Of a DNA stretch of 64,000 bases, positions 17,009 through 25,810 are shown in pieces; within the stretch, counting starts at the first letter, position 1, and the number at the start of each line of letters is the position of its first letter. Source of the DNA: Variovorax boronicumulans. GTDB lineage: Bacteria > Pseudomonadota > Gammaproteobacteria > Burkholderiales > Burkholderiaceae_C. The notes below the pieces were generated by a model. The model was given only the letters and a program-made list of their open reading frames with translations. It did no database searches and had not been told where the DNA came from. The stretch covers positions 1-64,000 of the forward strand of contig NZ_VEDO01000001.1 of the NCBI RefSeq assembly GCF_007677875.1, written 5' to 3'. The position numbers and the translations under genes are program-made.

Positions 17009-17460
17009 GCCAGGGCGGCGAGCGCTTCGTCCAGCAGCAGGGGCCCTTGGACCGTCACGGCCGGCTGTGCAGCGGCCAGCGTTTGCGCACAGCCCATACC
17101 CAGCAGCGGCCCGCCCAGGCGCGCCTCCATCTCGGCCAGCGGCGCGCCGAACACGATGCGGGCCACGCCGGCCCAGAACATGGCGCCCGCGCACATGGCG
17201 CAGGGCTCACCACTGGCGTAGACCGTGGCGCCACGCAGCGCGTCCGGGCCCAACGCCGCGCAGGCCTCGCGCAGCAGCACGACTTCGGCGTGGGCGCTGG
17301 GGTCGCCGGCCGTGTGCTGGCGGTTGCGTGCCGTCCAAACGGCCTGGCCGTCGCGGACCAGCACGGCGCCAAAGGGCATGTCGCCGGCCGCGCGCGCGGT
17401 GCGTGCGGCCACGAAGGCGCGGCGCAGGTAGATGGAGTCGTCGTCGTGCGGGATGCTCAT
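17005..17460 (-). CDS. Nucleoside/CMP-type deaminase
   Basis: The 151-residue zinc deaminase has the two signatures of the cytidine/guanine deaminase fold: HAEV (zinc His and proton-shuttling Glu) and PCAMCAGAMFWAG (two zinc cysteines). Size and the GDMPFGAVLV opening fit guanine deaminase or tRNA-adenosine-deaminase-like enzymes. The tRNA-specific TadA is usually elsewhere and slightly longer, so a free-base or nucleoside deaminase is favoured. The gene converges on the lysR stop, with four shared bases. Confidence 0.88.
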   Translation of the reverse strand: MSIPHDDDSIYLRRAFVAARTARAAGDMPFGAVLVRDGQAVWTARNRQHTAGDPSAHAEVVLLREACAALGPDALRGATVYASGEPCAMCAGAMFWAGVARIVFGAPLAEMEARLGGPLLGMGCAQTLAAAQPAVTVQGPLLLDEALAALA

Positions 17461-17507
17461 GGCGCGATGGTAGAGCGGCTGCCTGGCGCCCCGCGAATGG
17501 ACAGAAC

Positions 17508-18950
17508 TCAGCCGCGCAGGCTGGCCACCAGCGCGCGCGTGGCATCCAGGCCTTGCGGCGTCCAGTGCGCCCCCGGTGCCAGCAGTGGCTGCTCGGTGTC
17601 GTGCGCCTGCGGCCCATCGGCCATGGCGCTGGCGCGCAGGCGCTGCGCGGCCCGGAAACTCGGCACGCGCGCAGCGCCCTGCGCCGGCGCGTCGTAGCGG
17701 CGGCCGTCCGCTGCGGCCGGTCCGCGGATCCAGTCGAACAGCGCCTGCAGCTCGTAGTCGCTGAACACGCCGAACATTTCGGCGCGTTCGCCCACCAGCA
17801 ACTGCCAGAAGCGGCTCTGCGCGGGTTCCGCGCCCGGCACGATCCAGCCCTTGCGTACCAGGGCCTGGAGGAATTCGCCCACGCGTGCGGGCTCGCTGAG
17901 CCAGGCGTTCACCGTGCGGCCTTCGATGCGGCAGTAGTCGGAGTGCGCGCCAGCGCCGGCCGCGCTTTTGGCAATGAAGATGCGCAGCACCTCGGCGTCG
18001 AGGTCGAAGCCGGCGATCACGCTGTTGGTGCCCAGGCCCAGGTCGTTGAGCCGGTAGCCGCGGCGCACCCGTTCCCAGTAACGCCCGGCGTCGGCGAAGC
18101 GGGCGGCATTGAGCGCCACCGCCTCAATGGCCTTGCGCGCATGCCCGCTGTCGGCGTTGTCCACAGTCACGTGCAGTGTGAAGTAGTAGGGGTCCAGCCC
18201 CAGTTCATTGAGCTCGTAGGCGGTGATCAAAAGGTGCAGCGGCAGCTGTTCGTAGCCCAGGTTGAACCCGATCACCTCGGGCAGCATCTGCTCGGTCGTG
18301 TGGCCGAGCGCCAGCTGGATGGCGCCTTGCTCGAAATACTCGTCGCCCAGATGCACGCCCTCGTTCAGCCCATGCGCGCGCAGCAGCTCGCGGTACAGCA
18401 GCACGTGGTTCTTGCTGGCGTCGCCGTTGCCGAGTTCTTCGAGGTAGGTTTGCGCCAGGCCGGCCATGCGCGGGTCGCGCGCATGGCGCATGCAGCCGAA
18501 CAGCCAGGAGCCGTCGACGAGCTTGGTCGGCGCCACGGCCTGCAGGAAATACAGCGCGTGCGTGCGGTTGGCGAAAAAGCGGCGCGGCGCACCGGCGCGG
18601 CGTTGCGCGAGGTAATCCTGGTAGGCATCCGTGGCCTTCTTCGCCGAGGCCGTCATCCAGTCGACCAGCCCTTCGGGCGAGTCCGGGAGGTCGTCTGCCT
18701 GGCTGGCCACGGCACCGAGCGCATCGCGCAGCAGCGCGAGCGAGCGCCGCTGCGCCGCCAGACGTTCGGTGGCCGGGTTCACGAGTTCCTCGTACACGGC
18801 GCGGTAGGAGCTCGCGTGTGCCGGCGCCAGCGCCTGGCCGATGCTGGCCGGGTAGCGGTCGTCGGAACAAGGATAGGCCTGGCGCGGCAGGCCAGCGGGC
18901 AGCGCGGCGTGGGCGGGTTCGGCCAGGGCGGAGGTGTTGGTGGAGTGCAT
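17508..18950 (-). CDS. Haem-oxygenase-like iron-containing redox enzyme
   Basis: The 480-residue protein has the segment EELGNGDASKNHVLLYREL (about residues 170-190), characteristic of the iron-containing redox enzyme family with a haem-oxygenase-like fold. The Glu and His here would be metal ligands. Further acidic/His positions follow in DEYFEQGAIQLALGHTTEQM and in FTLHVTVDNADSGH. Relatives include diiron N-oxygenases and desaturase-like lyases, so an oxidative reaction on an amine or fatty acid is possible, but the substrate is unknown. At 480 residues it is longer than simple members, with an extra C-terminal region after about residue 330. It stands alone. Confidence 0.72.
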   Translation of the reverse strand: MHSTNTSALAEPAHAALPAGLPRQAYPCSDDRYPASIGQALAPAHASSYRAVYEELVNPATERLAAQRRSLALLRDALGAVASQADDLPDSPEGLVDWMTASAKKATDAYQDYLAQRRAGAPRRFFANRTHALYFLQAVAPTKLVDGSWLFGCMRHARDPRMAGLAQTYLEELGNGDASKNHVLLYRELLRAHGLNEGVHLGDEYFEQGAIQLALGHTTEQMLPEVIGFNLGYEQLPLHLLITAYELNELGLDPYYFTLHVTVDNADSGHARKAIEAVALNAARFADAGRYWERVRRGYRLNDLGLGTNSVIAGFDLDAEVLRIFIAKSAAGAGAHSDYCRIEGRTVNAWLSEPARVGEFLQALVRKGWIVPGAEPAQSRFWQLLVGERAEMFGVFSDYELQALFDWIRGPAAADGRRYDAPAQGAARVPSFRAAQRLRASAMADGPQAHDTEQPLLAPGAHWTPQGLDATRALVASLRG

Positions 18951-19186
18951 GGCTGCAAGACTGCCGATGCGCGCAGGGCGGCGGCCACAGGCGTTGCCAC
19001 ATGTGCACGTGGGACGGCACCGGACGCGGGCAGGCCTGCCGTCCGACGTGGACGGTCTGCAAGTCGTCGCCTGCCAGCCGCGCACACTGCCCACGCGGCG
19101 TCTTCTCCGACACGGCAACGGCCACATGGCAGCGGACCGGGGGCGCTCGCTCCGGTCACAGTGGCGGCTGACCTCGGAGATCAGCC

Positions 19187-19540
19187 ATGCAGGACAGTTT
19201 TGACGGCAGCGCCGGCCAGGCACCAGGCTTGAAGCAGCAGGTGCGCGAACTCATCGATTACGACGACGCGCGCAACAGTGCACCGCAGGAGCATGCGGCC
19301 ACGCTGCTCGGCGCCGGTGCATTCGCGCTGTGCGCGCTGCGTGCGCAGAGCCGGCTGGGTGCCGTGCTGCACGCCATGCTGGCGGGGGCCTTGTTGTTCC
19401 GCGCCGCTTCCGGTCGCGATGGCCTGCGCCGCTGGGCCGGGGCCGCCCCGGCCCGCCCGGAAACAGCGCAGGCGCAAGACTGGCGCAGCGCGGCATCCCT
19501 GGCTTCCGACCCCGCTGCGCAAGGCACCGGCGCGCCGTGA
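19187..19540 (+). CDS. Small hypothetical protein
   Basis: This 117-residue frame has an ATG preceded by GGAG nine bases upstream. A hydrophobic stretch at about residues 40-75 (LLGAGAFALCALRA through LGAVLHAMLAGALLFRAASG) could form one or two membrane segments of an inner-membrane protein. The C-terminus is Ala/Pro-rich with low complexity. No family is recognised with confidence; the hydrophobic part faintly resembles YgaP/DUF2892-like membrane hairpins. It is bounded by the diiron-enzyme promoter side and the converging GntR gene. Confidence 0.5.
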   Translation: MQDSFDGSAGQAPGLKQQVRELIDYDDARNSAPQEHAATLLGAGAFALCALRAQSRLGAVLHAMLAGALLFRAASGRDGLRRWAGAAPARPETAQAQDWRSAASLASDPAAQGTGAP

Positions 19541-19578
19541 CCGCATGCCGCTGCGCTGGCTGACGCTGGCGCGCGGCT

Positions 19579-20265
19579 TCAGCCCTTGCGCGGAAACAAC
19601 CGTGCGATGCCACTGCGCAGGTGCTGCGTCATGGCCTCGCGCGCGGCCGCTGCATCGCGTGCGGCGATGGCTTCGTCGATGCGCAGGTGTTCGGCGCGCA
19701 CGTCGCGCCAGCGGTGGATCATGGGCTGCGGCGACAGTTCGCGCACGATCCGGATCGCCACGCGCGTGTGCACCATGAGCGCGGCGATGGTCATGACGAG
19801 GTAGCGGTTCTCGCTGGCCCTCGCAATGGCGGCATGGAAGGCAATGTCCTCCCCGATGCCGGGCTCGCCGCGCTGCGTGGCCGCTTCCATGGCCTTGCGC
19901 CGCGCCGTGACGGCCGCGCGCAGCCTCGCGTCGCGGCACTGCGCCGCGAGCGCGGCGCTCTCCCCTTCGAGGATGCAGCGGAACTCCAGAAAGCTGCGCA
20001 CGTCGGGAATGCCCTGGATCGGCCCGTAGTCGATGCTCTGGAGTGCGGGTTCGTCGCCGACGAAATGGCCGGCGCCGTGCGCTGCCGTCACGCGGCCCTC
20101 GGCCCGCAGCCGCGCCAGCGCCTGGCGCACCACGGGCCGCGACACGCCGAAGCGCTCGGCCAACGCATGCTCGCCGGGCAGGCGGTCGCCCGCGGACAGT
20201 TTTTCCTCGCGGATCAGGGCCAGGACGTGGTCGTACACGGTGTCGGTCAGCAGGGTGGCGGCCAA
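19579..20265 (-). CDS. GntR/FadR-family transcriptional regulator
   Basis: The 228-residue regulator has a GntR winged helix at the N-terminus (LPGEHALAERFGVSRPVVRQALARLRAEG, residues about 28-57) and an all-helical FCD effector domain, placing it in the FadR subgroup. The start is a TTG codon, since no ATG or GTG gives the full HTH. It is divergent from the enolase-superfamily operon and faces an operator of the expected FadR type in the shared intergenic region. It most likely represses that operon until a sugar-acid-like inducer binds. Confidence 0.9.
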   Translation of the reverse strand: MAATLLTDTVYDHVLALIREEKLSAGDRLPGEHALAERFGVSRPVVRQALARLRAEGRVTAAHGAGHFVGDEPALQSIDYGPIQGIPDVRSFLEFRCILEGESAALAAQCRDARLRAAVTARRKAMEAATQRGEPGIGEDIAFHAAIARASENRYLVMTIAALMVHTRVAIRIVRELSPQPMIHRWRDVRAEHLRIDEAIAARDAAAAREAMTQHLRSGIARLFPRKG

Positions 20266-20282
20266 GGCAGGGTTCTCGCAGG

Positions 20283-20318
20283 AGTTGTCAGCGCACTATA
20301 GCGACTTGTCTGACAACT
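20283..20318. promoter_or_regulatory. FadR-type operator with flanking inverted repeat
   Basis: TTGTCTGACAA at 20306-20316 matches the FadR-subfamily pattern TNGTNNNACNA. It is also part of a longer inverted repeat, AGTTGTCA (20283-20290) and TGACAACT (20311-20318). The site lies between the regulator start (20265) and the operon start (20428), where repression of both directions is possible. Confidence 0.65.
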
Positions 20319-20427
20319 GAAGGTGGAAATTGACATGTCCTGGCGCGGGCGCGGACCATGCGCACCCGCGGAACAACGCGCCCGGCGGATGCCCGTCGAC
20401 CCCTAGCAATACCGCCGCAGAAAAGAC

Positions 20428-21624
20428 ATGACCACCATCCGCGCCCTGCGCACCTACCGCCTGCCCGAACGCCCCAGCCTGGTCTGGCTGGAACTGGAGA
20501 CCAGCGATGGCCTCGTCGGCCTGGGCGAGACCTTCCGCGGCGCGGCCGCCGTCGAGACCTGCCTGCACGCCGAACTTGCACCCGTTCTGCTGGGCCGCGA
20601 CGCGCGCCACATCGAGGGCATCTCGCGCCAGCTGCTCACACCCTACGTGGGCTACAACAGCTCGGGCACCGAGGTGCGCGCGGCCAGCGCCGTCGACATC
20701 GCGCTGTGGGACCTGGCCGGCCAGCGCCAGGGCGTGCCCGTGTACCAGGCGCTCGGTGGCGGCGCGCGCGCCAGCGTGCCGGTCTACAACACCTGTGCGG
20801 GCTACGCCTACAACACCACGGGCCAGCGCCGCGACATCGGCGCGGGCGACGAGGCCGTAGGCCCCTACGACGACCAGGTCGCATTCATGCGCGATGCCGG
20901 GGCGCTCGCCAAGAGCCTGCTCGCAGAGGGCTACAAGGCCATGAAGATCTGGCCCTTCGACATCTACGTGCCCGCCAGTGGCGGCCACCTCATCACGCTG
21001 GACGACCTGGACAAGGGCCTGCAGCCCTTCCGCCAGATCCGCGAGGCCGTGGGCAACCGGATCGAGGTGATGTGCGAACTGCACAGCCTGTTCGGCGGCC
21101 ATTCGGCACTGCGCATCTGCCAGGCGCTGGAGGAGTTCGACGTGTTCTGGGTCGAGGACCCGCTCAACAAGATGGACGACGTGGCCGGCCTCGCGGACCT
21201 GCGCCGGCGCACGCGCGTGCCGATCTGCGGCAGCGAGACGCTGGGCGGCCTGCGCCCGTTCCGCGACCTGCTCGCCGGCGACGCGCTGGACGTGGTCATG
21301 GTGGACCTGTCCTGGTGCGGCGGCATCACCGAAGGCCGCAAGATCGCCGCGCTGGCCCAGGCCTACAACCGGCCCCTGGCGCCGCACGACTGCACCGGCC
21401 CCGTCACGCTCATGGCCGGCCTGCACATGGCGCTGCACGCGCCCACCGCGATCTACCAGGAGGTGGTGCGCGCCACGCTGGCGACCTGGTACCAGGACAT
21501 CGTGACGGGCCTACCACTCATTGAAGACGGCATGGCCCAGCCGCCGGTTGCCGCCGGCTTGGGCACGCGGCTGCAGGACAGCTTCAAGCAACAAGACGGC
21601 CTCATCGTGCGCGAAAGCCGCTGA
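20428..21624 (+). CDS. Mandelate racemase/muconate lactonizing enzyme family protein
   Basis: This 398-residue enolase-superfamily enzyme has an N-terminal capping domain (to about residue 115) and a TIM barrel. The barrel carries GYKAMKIWPFD at its second strand, the metal-ligand segments VMCELHS, FWVEDPL and CGSETLGG, and the catalytic His in APHDCTGP. Such enzymes abstract a proton next to a carboxylate and typically dehydrate or racemise sugar acids. The HxD-like site suggests the galactarate/mannonate or MR subgroup; the exact substrate is open. First gene of the operon under the FadR-type operator. Confidence 0.9.
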   Translation: MTTIRALRTYRLPERPSLVWLELETSDGLVGLGETFRGAAAVETCLHAELAPVLLGRDARHIEGISRQLLTPYVGYNSSGTEVRAASAVDIALWDLAGQRQGVPVYQALGGGARASVPVYNTCAGYAYNTTGQRRDIGAGDEAVGPYDDQVAFMRDAGALAKSLLAEGYKAMKIWPFDIYVPASGGHLITLDDLDKGLQPFRQIREAVGNRIEVMCELHSLFGGHSALRICQALEEFDVFWVEDPLNKMDDVAGLADLRRRTRVPICGSETLGGLRPFRDLLAGDALDVVMVDLSWCGGITEGRKIAALAQAYNRPLAPHDCTGPVTLMAGLHMALHAPTAIYQEVVRATLATWYQDIVTGLPLIEDGMAQPPVAAGLGTRLQDSFKQQDGLIVRESR

Positions 21625-21645
21625 CCCTTTCATTCGAGAATTCCC

Positions 21646-22599
21646 ATGCTCATCAAGATCGTCGGACTCCACGCCCCCAACGCGCCGCGCCTGCGCGCGC
21701 TGCTCGGCGCTGACCACGAGGTGCAGGCGCTCGACGCTTTCCCCGCCACGGGCGAGATCCACGCCGACGTGGTCATCGCCAACGCCATCGACGCCGAGGC
21801 GGCCGCGCGCCTGCGCTGCCGCCTCGTGCACGTGCCGGGCGCGGGTGCCGAGCAGATTGCGCTGGCCGCCCTGCCGGCCGGCACCACGGTCTGCAACGTG
21901 CACGGCCACGAGGTGCCGATCGCCGAGTTCACGCTGCACGCCATCCTCGAGCACTGCCTGCAGCTCTGGCAGTACCCGGCGCGGCTCGATGCCGAGGCCT
22001 TTGCCCAGACCTACGCCGCACGGCCGCAGCACGGCGAGGCGGCGGGAAGGACCGTCGCGATCGTCGGCTTCGGCCACATCGGCCAGGAGATCGCGCGGCG
22101 CGCGCGCGCCTTCGGCATGCAGCTGGTCGCGGTCACGCGCAGCGGCAGGCCGCACGAACTGGCGGACGAGAGCGTGGCGGTCGCCGCGCTGGACAGCGTG
22201 CTGCCGCGCGCCGACGTCCTCGTGCTGGCCTGCCCGCTGGACGAGCGCACGCGCGGCCTCATCGGCGCGCCCCAGCTGGCGCTGCTGCCGGCCGGCGCGC
22301 TGCTCGTCAATGTGGCGCGCGCCGAGGTCGTCGATGAGGAAGCGCTGTACGAGGCCTTGAAGACCCAGCGCCTGGGCCGCGCCGCGCTTGACGTCTGGTA
22401 CCAGTACCCCAAGAAGGGCCAGCCGCCCGTGGCGCCCTCGCGCCTGGCCGTCCACACGCTGCCCAACGTGCGCGCGACGCCGCACATCTCGGCCATCACG
22501 CCGGCGCTGCTGGCGCGGCGCTACGGCTTCATGGCCGACAACATCGCGCGGCTGGCGCAGGGCCAGCCGCTGCGCAACGTGATCCATCCCGCCCCCTGA
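21646..22599 (+). CDS. D-isomer-specific 2-hydroxyacid dehydrogenase
   Basis: The 317-residue NAD(P)-dependent dehydrogenase has the Rossmann motif VAIVGFGHIGQEIARRA. The active-site Arg is in VNVARAEVVDEEAL and the catalytic His in ATPHISAITP. It interconverts a 2-oxoacid and a D-2-hydroxyacid in the cytoplasm. It starts 21 bp after the enolase-superfamily gene and 28 bp before the receptor, so it probably processes a product of the same acid pathway. Confidence 0.9.
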   Translation: MLIKIVGLHAPNAPRLRALLGADHEVQALDAFPATGEIHADVVIANAIDAEAAARLRCRLVHVPGAGAEQIALAALPAGTTVCNVHGHEVPIAEFTLHAILEHCLQLWQYPARLDAEAFAQTYAARPQHGEAAGRTVAIVGFGHIGQEIARRARAFGMQLVAVTRSGRPHELADESVAVAALDSVLPRADVLVLACPLDERTRGLIGAPQLALLPAGALLVNVARAEVVDEEALYEALKTQRLGRAALDVWYQYPKKGQPPVAPSRLAVHTLPNVRATPHISAITPALLARRYGFMADNIARLAQGQPLRNVIHPAP

Positions 22600-22627
22600 C
22601 AGACCACATCCCCCACCGGAGACAAGC

Positions 22628-23614
22628 ATGGCATCGAAGAGCATTCACCTTTCCCGCCGCGCGCTCGGCATCGCCGCCACGGCGCTGCTGGCCTGCGCCG
22701 CGCTGCCGGGCCACGCGCAGGACGCCTACCCGAGCAAGGCCATCCGCATCATCGTGCCCAACCCGCCCGGCGGCACCTCCGACGTGCTGGCGCGCCTGAT
22801 CGGCAAAGAGCTCGGCGAGACGCTCAAGCAGCCCGTGATCGTGGAGAACAAGGCGGGCGGCAACGGCCACATCGGCGCGTCCTTCGTGGCCAAGTCGGCA
22901 CCCGATGGCTACACGCTGCTGCTGATGGACATGAGCAACGCCACCATCGGGCCCAGCGTCGCCCAGCTCAACTACAACCCGCTCAAGGAACTGACGCCCG
23001 TCACCATGCCGGCCTACTCGCCGCACCTGCTGGTGGTGCGCCAGGATCTGCCGGTCAAGAACATCGACGAGCTGGCGGCTTACGCGAAAAAGTCGGGCAA
23101 GCCCGTCAGCTTCGGCACGCCGCTGGCCTCCATCAGCCAACTGGCCGGCATCCTGCTGGCGCAGAACAAGGGCTTCGAGTTCAACGTGATCGGCTACAAG
23201 GGCGGGGCCCAGGCGCTGGCGGACCTGGCCGGCGGGCAGATCGACAGCGCCATGGCGAGCGTGCTGGCGACCAACCCGCTGGTGCAGGGCGGCAAGATCA
23301 AGGCCATCGCGGTCACCAGCGCCAAGCCCTTCGCGGCCACGCCGGGCGTGCCCACCGTGGCCTCGCAGATCCCGGACTTCGTGACTGGTTCCTGGCAGGG
23401 CCTGCTGGCACCGGCCGGCACGCCGCATGCGGTGCTCGACAAGCTGCAGGCCACGGTCCAGCAGATCGTGGCGCGGCCCGACGTGGCCAAACGCCTGGCC
23501 GAGCTGGGCTCGGAGCCCTCGGACATGAGCCGGCAGAAGATGGCCGAGTGGATGCAGGCGGAGACCGTGCGCTGGGCCAAGGTGGTCAAGGACAACGACA
23601 TCAAGGCCGAGTAG
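22628..23614 (+). CDS. Bug/TctC periplasmic solute receptor
   Basis: The 328-residue receptor has a signal peptide containing SRRALGIAATALLACAALPG, a twin-arginine-like start, cleaved near HAQ. The mature protein begins AYPSKAIRIIVPNPPGG and carries ENKAGGNGHIGASFVA, PDGYTLLL and the VIGYKGGAQAL loop. It should deliver the operon's carboxylate substrate to a membrane partner located elsewhere. A GGAGACAAGC ribosome site precedes the ATG. Last gene of the GntR-controlled operon. Confidence 0.92.
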   Translation: MASKSIHLSRRALGIAATALLACAALPGHAQDAYPSKAIRIIVPNPPGGTSDVLARLIGKELGETLKQPVIVENKAGGNGHIGASFVAKSAPDGYTLLLMDMSNATIGPSVAQLNYNPLKELTPVTMPAYSPHLLVVRQDLPVKNIDELAAYAKKSGKPVSFGTPLASISQLAGILLAQNKGFEFNVIGYKGGAQALADLAGGQIDSAMASVLATNPLVQGGKIKAIAVTSAKPFAATPGVPTVASQIPDFVTGSWQGLLAPAGTPHAVLDKLQATVQQIVARPDVAKRLAELGSEPSDMSRQKMAEWMQAETVRWAKVVKDNDIKAE

Positions 23615-23698
23615 CGCTCCAACGCGCCGCCACGCGGCGACGGGCGTGCACGGCGGCGGCTGACGCGCACGCCGTTCGAAGGTGCTTAGCATGCGGCC

Positions 23699-24262
23699 AT
23701 GCCAGCCGCTGCCGCGCTCGATTTCCAGGGCTCGTCCGTCGACCTTGCCCGCGCCCTGATCGGCGCGGTGCTGCTCGTCGACGGCGTCGGCGGCTGCATC
23801 GTGGAGACCGAGGCCTACGACGCGGAGGACCCGGCCTCGCACAGCCACCGCGGGCCCAATCCGCGCAACGCCAGCATGTTCGGACCGCCTGGCCATGCCT
23901 ACGTGTACCGCTCCTATGGCATCCACTGGTGCCTGAACCTGGTCTGCCGCGAGGCCGGCCATGGCGCGGGGGTGCTGGTCCGCGCGATCGAGCCCACCCT
24001 GGGCCTGGAGCGCATGCGCGCGCGCCGCGGGCCGGTGGCCGACCTGCTGCTGTGCGCCGGCCCTGGCCGGGTGGGGCAGGCGCTGGGCATCACGCGCGCG
24101 CACGACGGCCTGCCGCTGGACCGCCCGCCCTTCGCGCTGTGGCCCGCGGCGCAGCCGGTGGAGGTGGTGGTCGGCCCGCGCATCGGCATCTCCAAAGCGC
24201 AGGAGATGCCCTGGCGCTTCGGGCTCCAGGGCTCGCGCTTTGTGAGCCGGCGCTTCCCATGA
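23699..24262 (+). CDS. 3-methyladenine DNA glycosylase (AAG/MPG family)
   Basis: The 187-residue base-excision repair enzyme has the AAG signature [20 protein letters not shown], with the catalytic Glu, followed by [21 protein letters not shown]. It ends with the substrate-pocket segment. It removes alkylated purines such as 3-methyladenine and hypoxanthine. Length is normal for bacterial members. The stop overlaps the DUF72 gene start by ATGA, so the two are co-translated. Confidence 0.94.
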   Translation: MPAAAALDFQGSSVDLARALIGAVLLVDGVGGCIVETEAYDAEDPASHSHRGPNPRNASMFGPPGHAYVYRSYGIHWCLNLVCREAGHGAGVLVRAIEPTLGLERMRARRGPVADLLLCAGPGRVGQALGITRAHDGLPLDRPPFALWPAAQPVEVVVGPRIGISKAQEMPWRFGLQGSRFVSRRFP

Positions 24263-25017
24263 AGCCGCAGGCGCTGCGCGTCGGTACGGCGGGCTGGAGC
24301 GTCCCGCGCGCGGTGGCCGAGCGCTTCACTGGCGAGGGCAGCCACCTGGCCCGCTACGCCCGGGTGTTCGGCTGCGCGGAGATCAACACCTCCTTCTACC
24401 GCAGCCACCGGCCCGAGGTCTATGCGCGCTGGGCTGCGCAGACGCCGCCGGGCTTTCGCTTTGCCGTGAAATTGCCGCGCGCCATCACGCACGAAGGGCG
24501 GCTGCGCGCCGCGCGGGCGCCGCTGGAACGCTTTCTCGCCGAAGTCGCGGGCCTGGGTGACCGGCTGGGCGTGCTGCTGGTGCAGCTGCCGCCTTCGCTG
24601 GCTTTCGAGGTCCGGCCCGTGGGCACGTTCTTCCGGCTCCTGGCGCGCCTGTTCGACGGCCCGGTCGTCTGCGAGCCGCGCCATGCGAGCTGGTTCGAGG
24701 CCACGGCCGACCGCGCGCTGGTGCGCTGGCGTGTCGGCCGGGTTGGGGCCGATCCGGCGCGCTGGCCGGCGGCCGCCGTGCCGGGCGGTTGGCTGGGACC
24801 GGCGGGCGACGGCGTGGGCGCCGTGGTCTACCACCGCTGGCATGGATCGCCGCGCACCTACTGGTCGGCCTATGACGACGACTGGCTGCAGGCGCGCGCC
24901 GCCGAGCTGCAGTGCTGGCCGGTTGGGACCGCGTGCTGGTGCATCTTCGACAACACCGCATCGGGCGCTGCGGCGTCCGATGCGCTGCGCCTGCAGGCCT
25001 TGGCGGGCGGGCCATGA
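24259..25017 (+). CDS. DUF72 domain protein
   Basis: The 252-residue protein has the DUF72 opening ([13 protein letters not shown]), [34 protein letters not shown], the CEPRHASWF strand, and a closing [13 protein letters not shown] segment. The family has a TIM-barrel fold of unknown activity, often next to repair genes; a link to the preceding DNA glycosylase is suggested by overlap only. Its own stop overlaps the next gene by four bases. Confidence 0.9.
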   Translation: MKPQALRVGTAGWSVPRAVAERFTGEGSHLARYARVFGCAEINTSFYRSHRPEVYARWAAQTPPGFRFAVKLPRAITHEGRLRAARAPLERFLAEVAGLGDRLGVLLVQLPPSLAFEVRPVGTFFRLLARLFDGPVVCEPRHASWFEATADRALVRWRVGRVGADPARWPAAAVPGGWLGPAGDGVGAVVYHRWHGSPRTYWSAYDDDWLQARAAELQCWPVGTACWCIFDNTASGAAASDALRLQALAGGP

Positions 25018-25298
25018 CGGACGCCGCGGTCGAGCGCTGCATCTTCGCGCTGCTGGCCCACCGCAGGCCCGGGGCCACGGTCTGCCCGTCCGAGGTGGCG
25101 CGCACGCTGGAGCCCGAGGGTGCGCGCTGGCGCGGCCTGATGCCGCAGGTGCGCGAAGTGGCGCAGCAGCTGGCCCAGGCGGGGCGGCTGCGCGTGACGC
25201 GCGGCGGTGTGCCCGTGGACGCCACGGCGCCCGGCGGCCCGATCCGCCTGGGGCTGCCCACCATGGACGGCGTGGCGGCTGACGGCCTGCGGCGGTGA
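25014..25298 (+). CDS. DUF3253 family small protein
   Basis: This 94-residue protein contains the pattern CPSEVARTLEPEGARWRGLMPQVREVA...GRLRVTRGG, which looks like a winged-helix DUF3253 protein. No enzymatic residues are seen. It overlaps the DUF72 stop by four bases and is the third gene of a glycosylase-DUF72-DUF3253 operon. A DNA- or RNA-contacting accessory role is possible but unproven. Confidence 0.85.
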   Translation: MTDAAVERCIFALLAHRRPGATVCPSEVARTLEPEGARWRGLMPQVREVAQQLAQAGRLRVTRGGVPVDATAPGGPIRLGLPTMDGVAADGLRR

Positions 25299-25388
25299 CG
25301 CCCCGCAGCCGCCGCGCCGGCCTGTGTGTCCAATAGGGTGGTGCGCAGATGGCCCGCCGGGCCGGCCACGCACACCACGGAGAAGCCC

Positions 25389-25793
25389 ATGGAGCCGAAT
25401 GTCGATGCCCGCGTGGCCACGCCGGTCGCTGCGCCGCCGCAGCCGGAGAAGATGGTGGCCGTGCAGTTGGAACTCTCGCAGGCCGAGGCCGAGCAGCTGC
25501 GCGCATTGGGCGGCAGTGCCTGGGTGTGCGCCCGGCTGGCGGAAGCCGACGGCAGGGCCGCCGGCGCACGCGAACCGTCCGAGAGCGACTACCTCGTGAG
25601 CCTGGCCCAGGCGCTGTTCCCGCTGCCGGTGTCCGGCAGCGCGGTGCGCCTTGTCGACGTGCTGCGCAAGCAGGGCATGGTGGAGGCGGCCGTGACCTAT
25701 GACGACGGCCGCGGCGAAGGCGACCGTGCCATCGTCGTCGACATCACCTCATTGGGCCGCGCCGAGATCGAGCGGCTGCGCCGCATGCGCTGA
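25389..25793 (+). CDS. Hypothetical protein
   Basis: This 134-residue soluble protein has no signal or membrane segment. The ATG at 25389 is chosen because GGAG lies about eight bases upstream; a longer frame starts at 25326 with low-complexity residues. The central part (VAVQLELSQAEAEQLRALGG) predicts as a helix, and the C-terminus (AIVVDITSLGRAEIERLRRMR) as a strand-helix unit. No family recognised. It ends 18 bp before the stop of the converging receptor gene. Confidence 0.65.
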   Translation: MEPNVDARVATPVAAPPQPEKMVAVQLELSQAEAEQLRALGGSAWVCARLAEADGRAAGAREPSESDYLVSLAQALFPLPVSGSAVRLVDVLRKQGMVEAAVTYDDGRGEGDRAIVVDITSLGRAEIERLRRMR

Positions 25794-25810
25794 GCACAGG
25801 CCGCGCGGGC

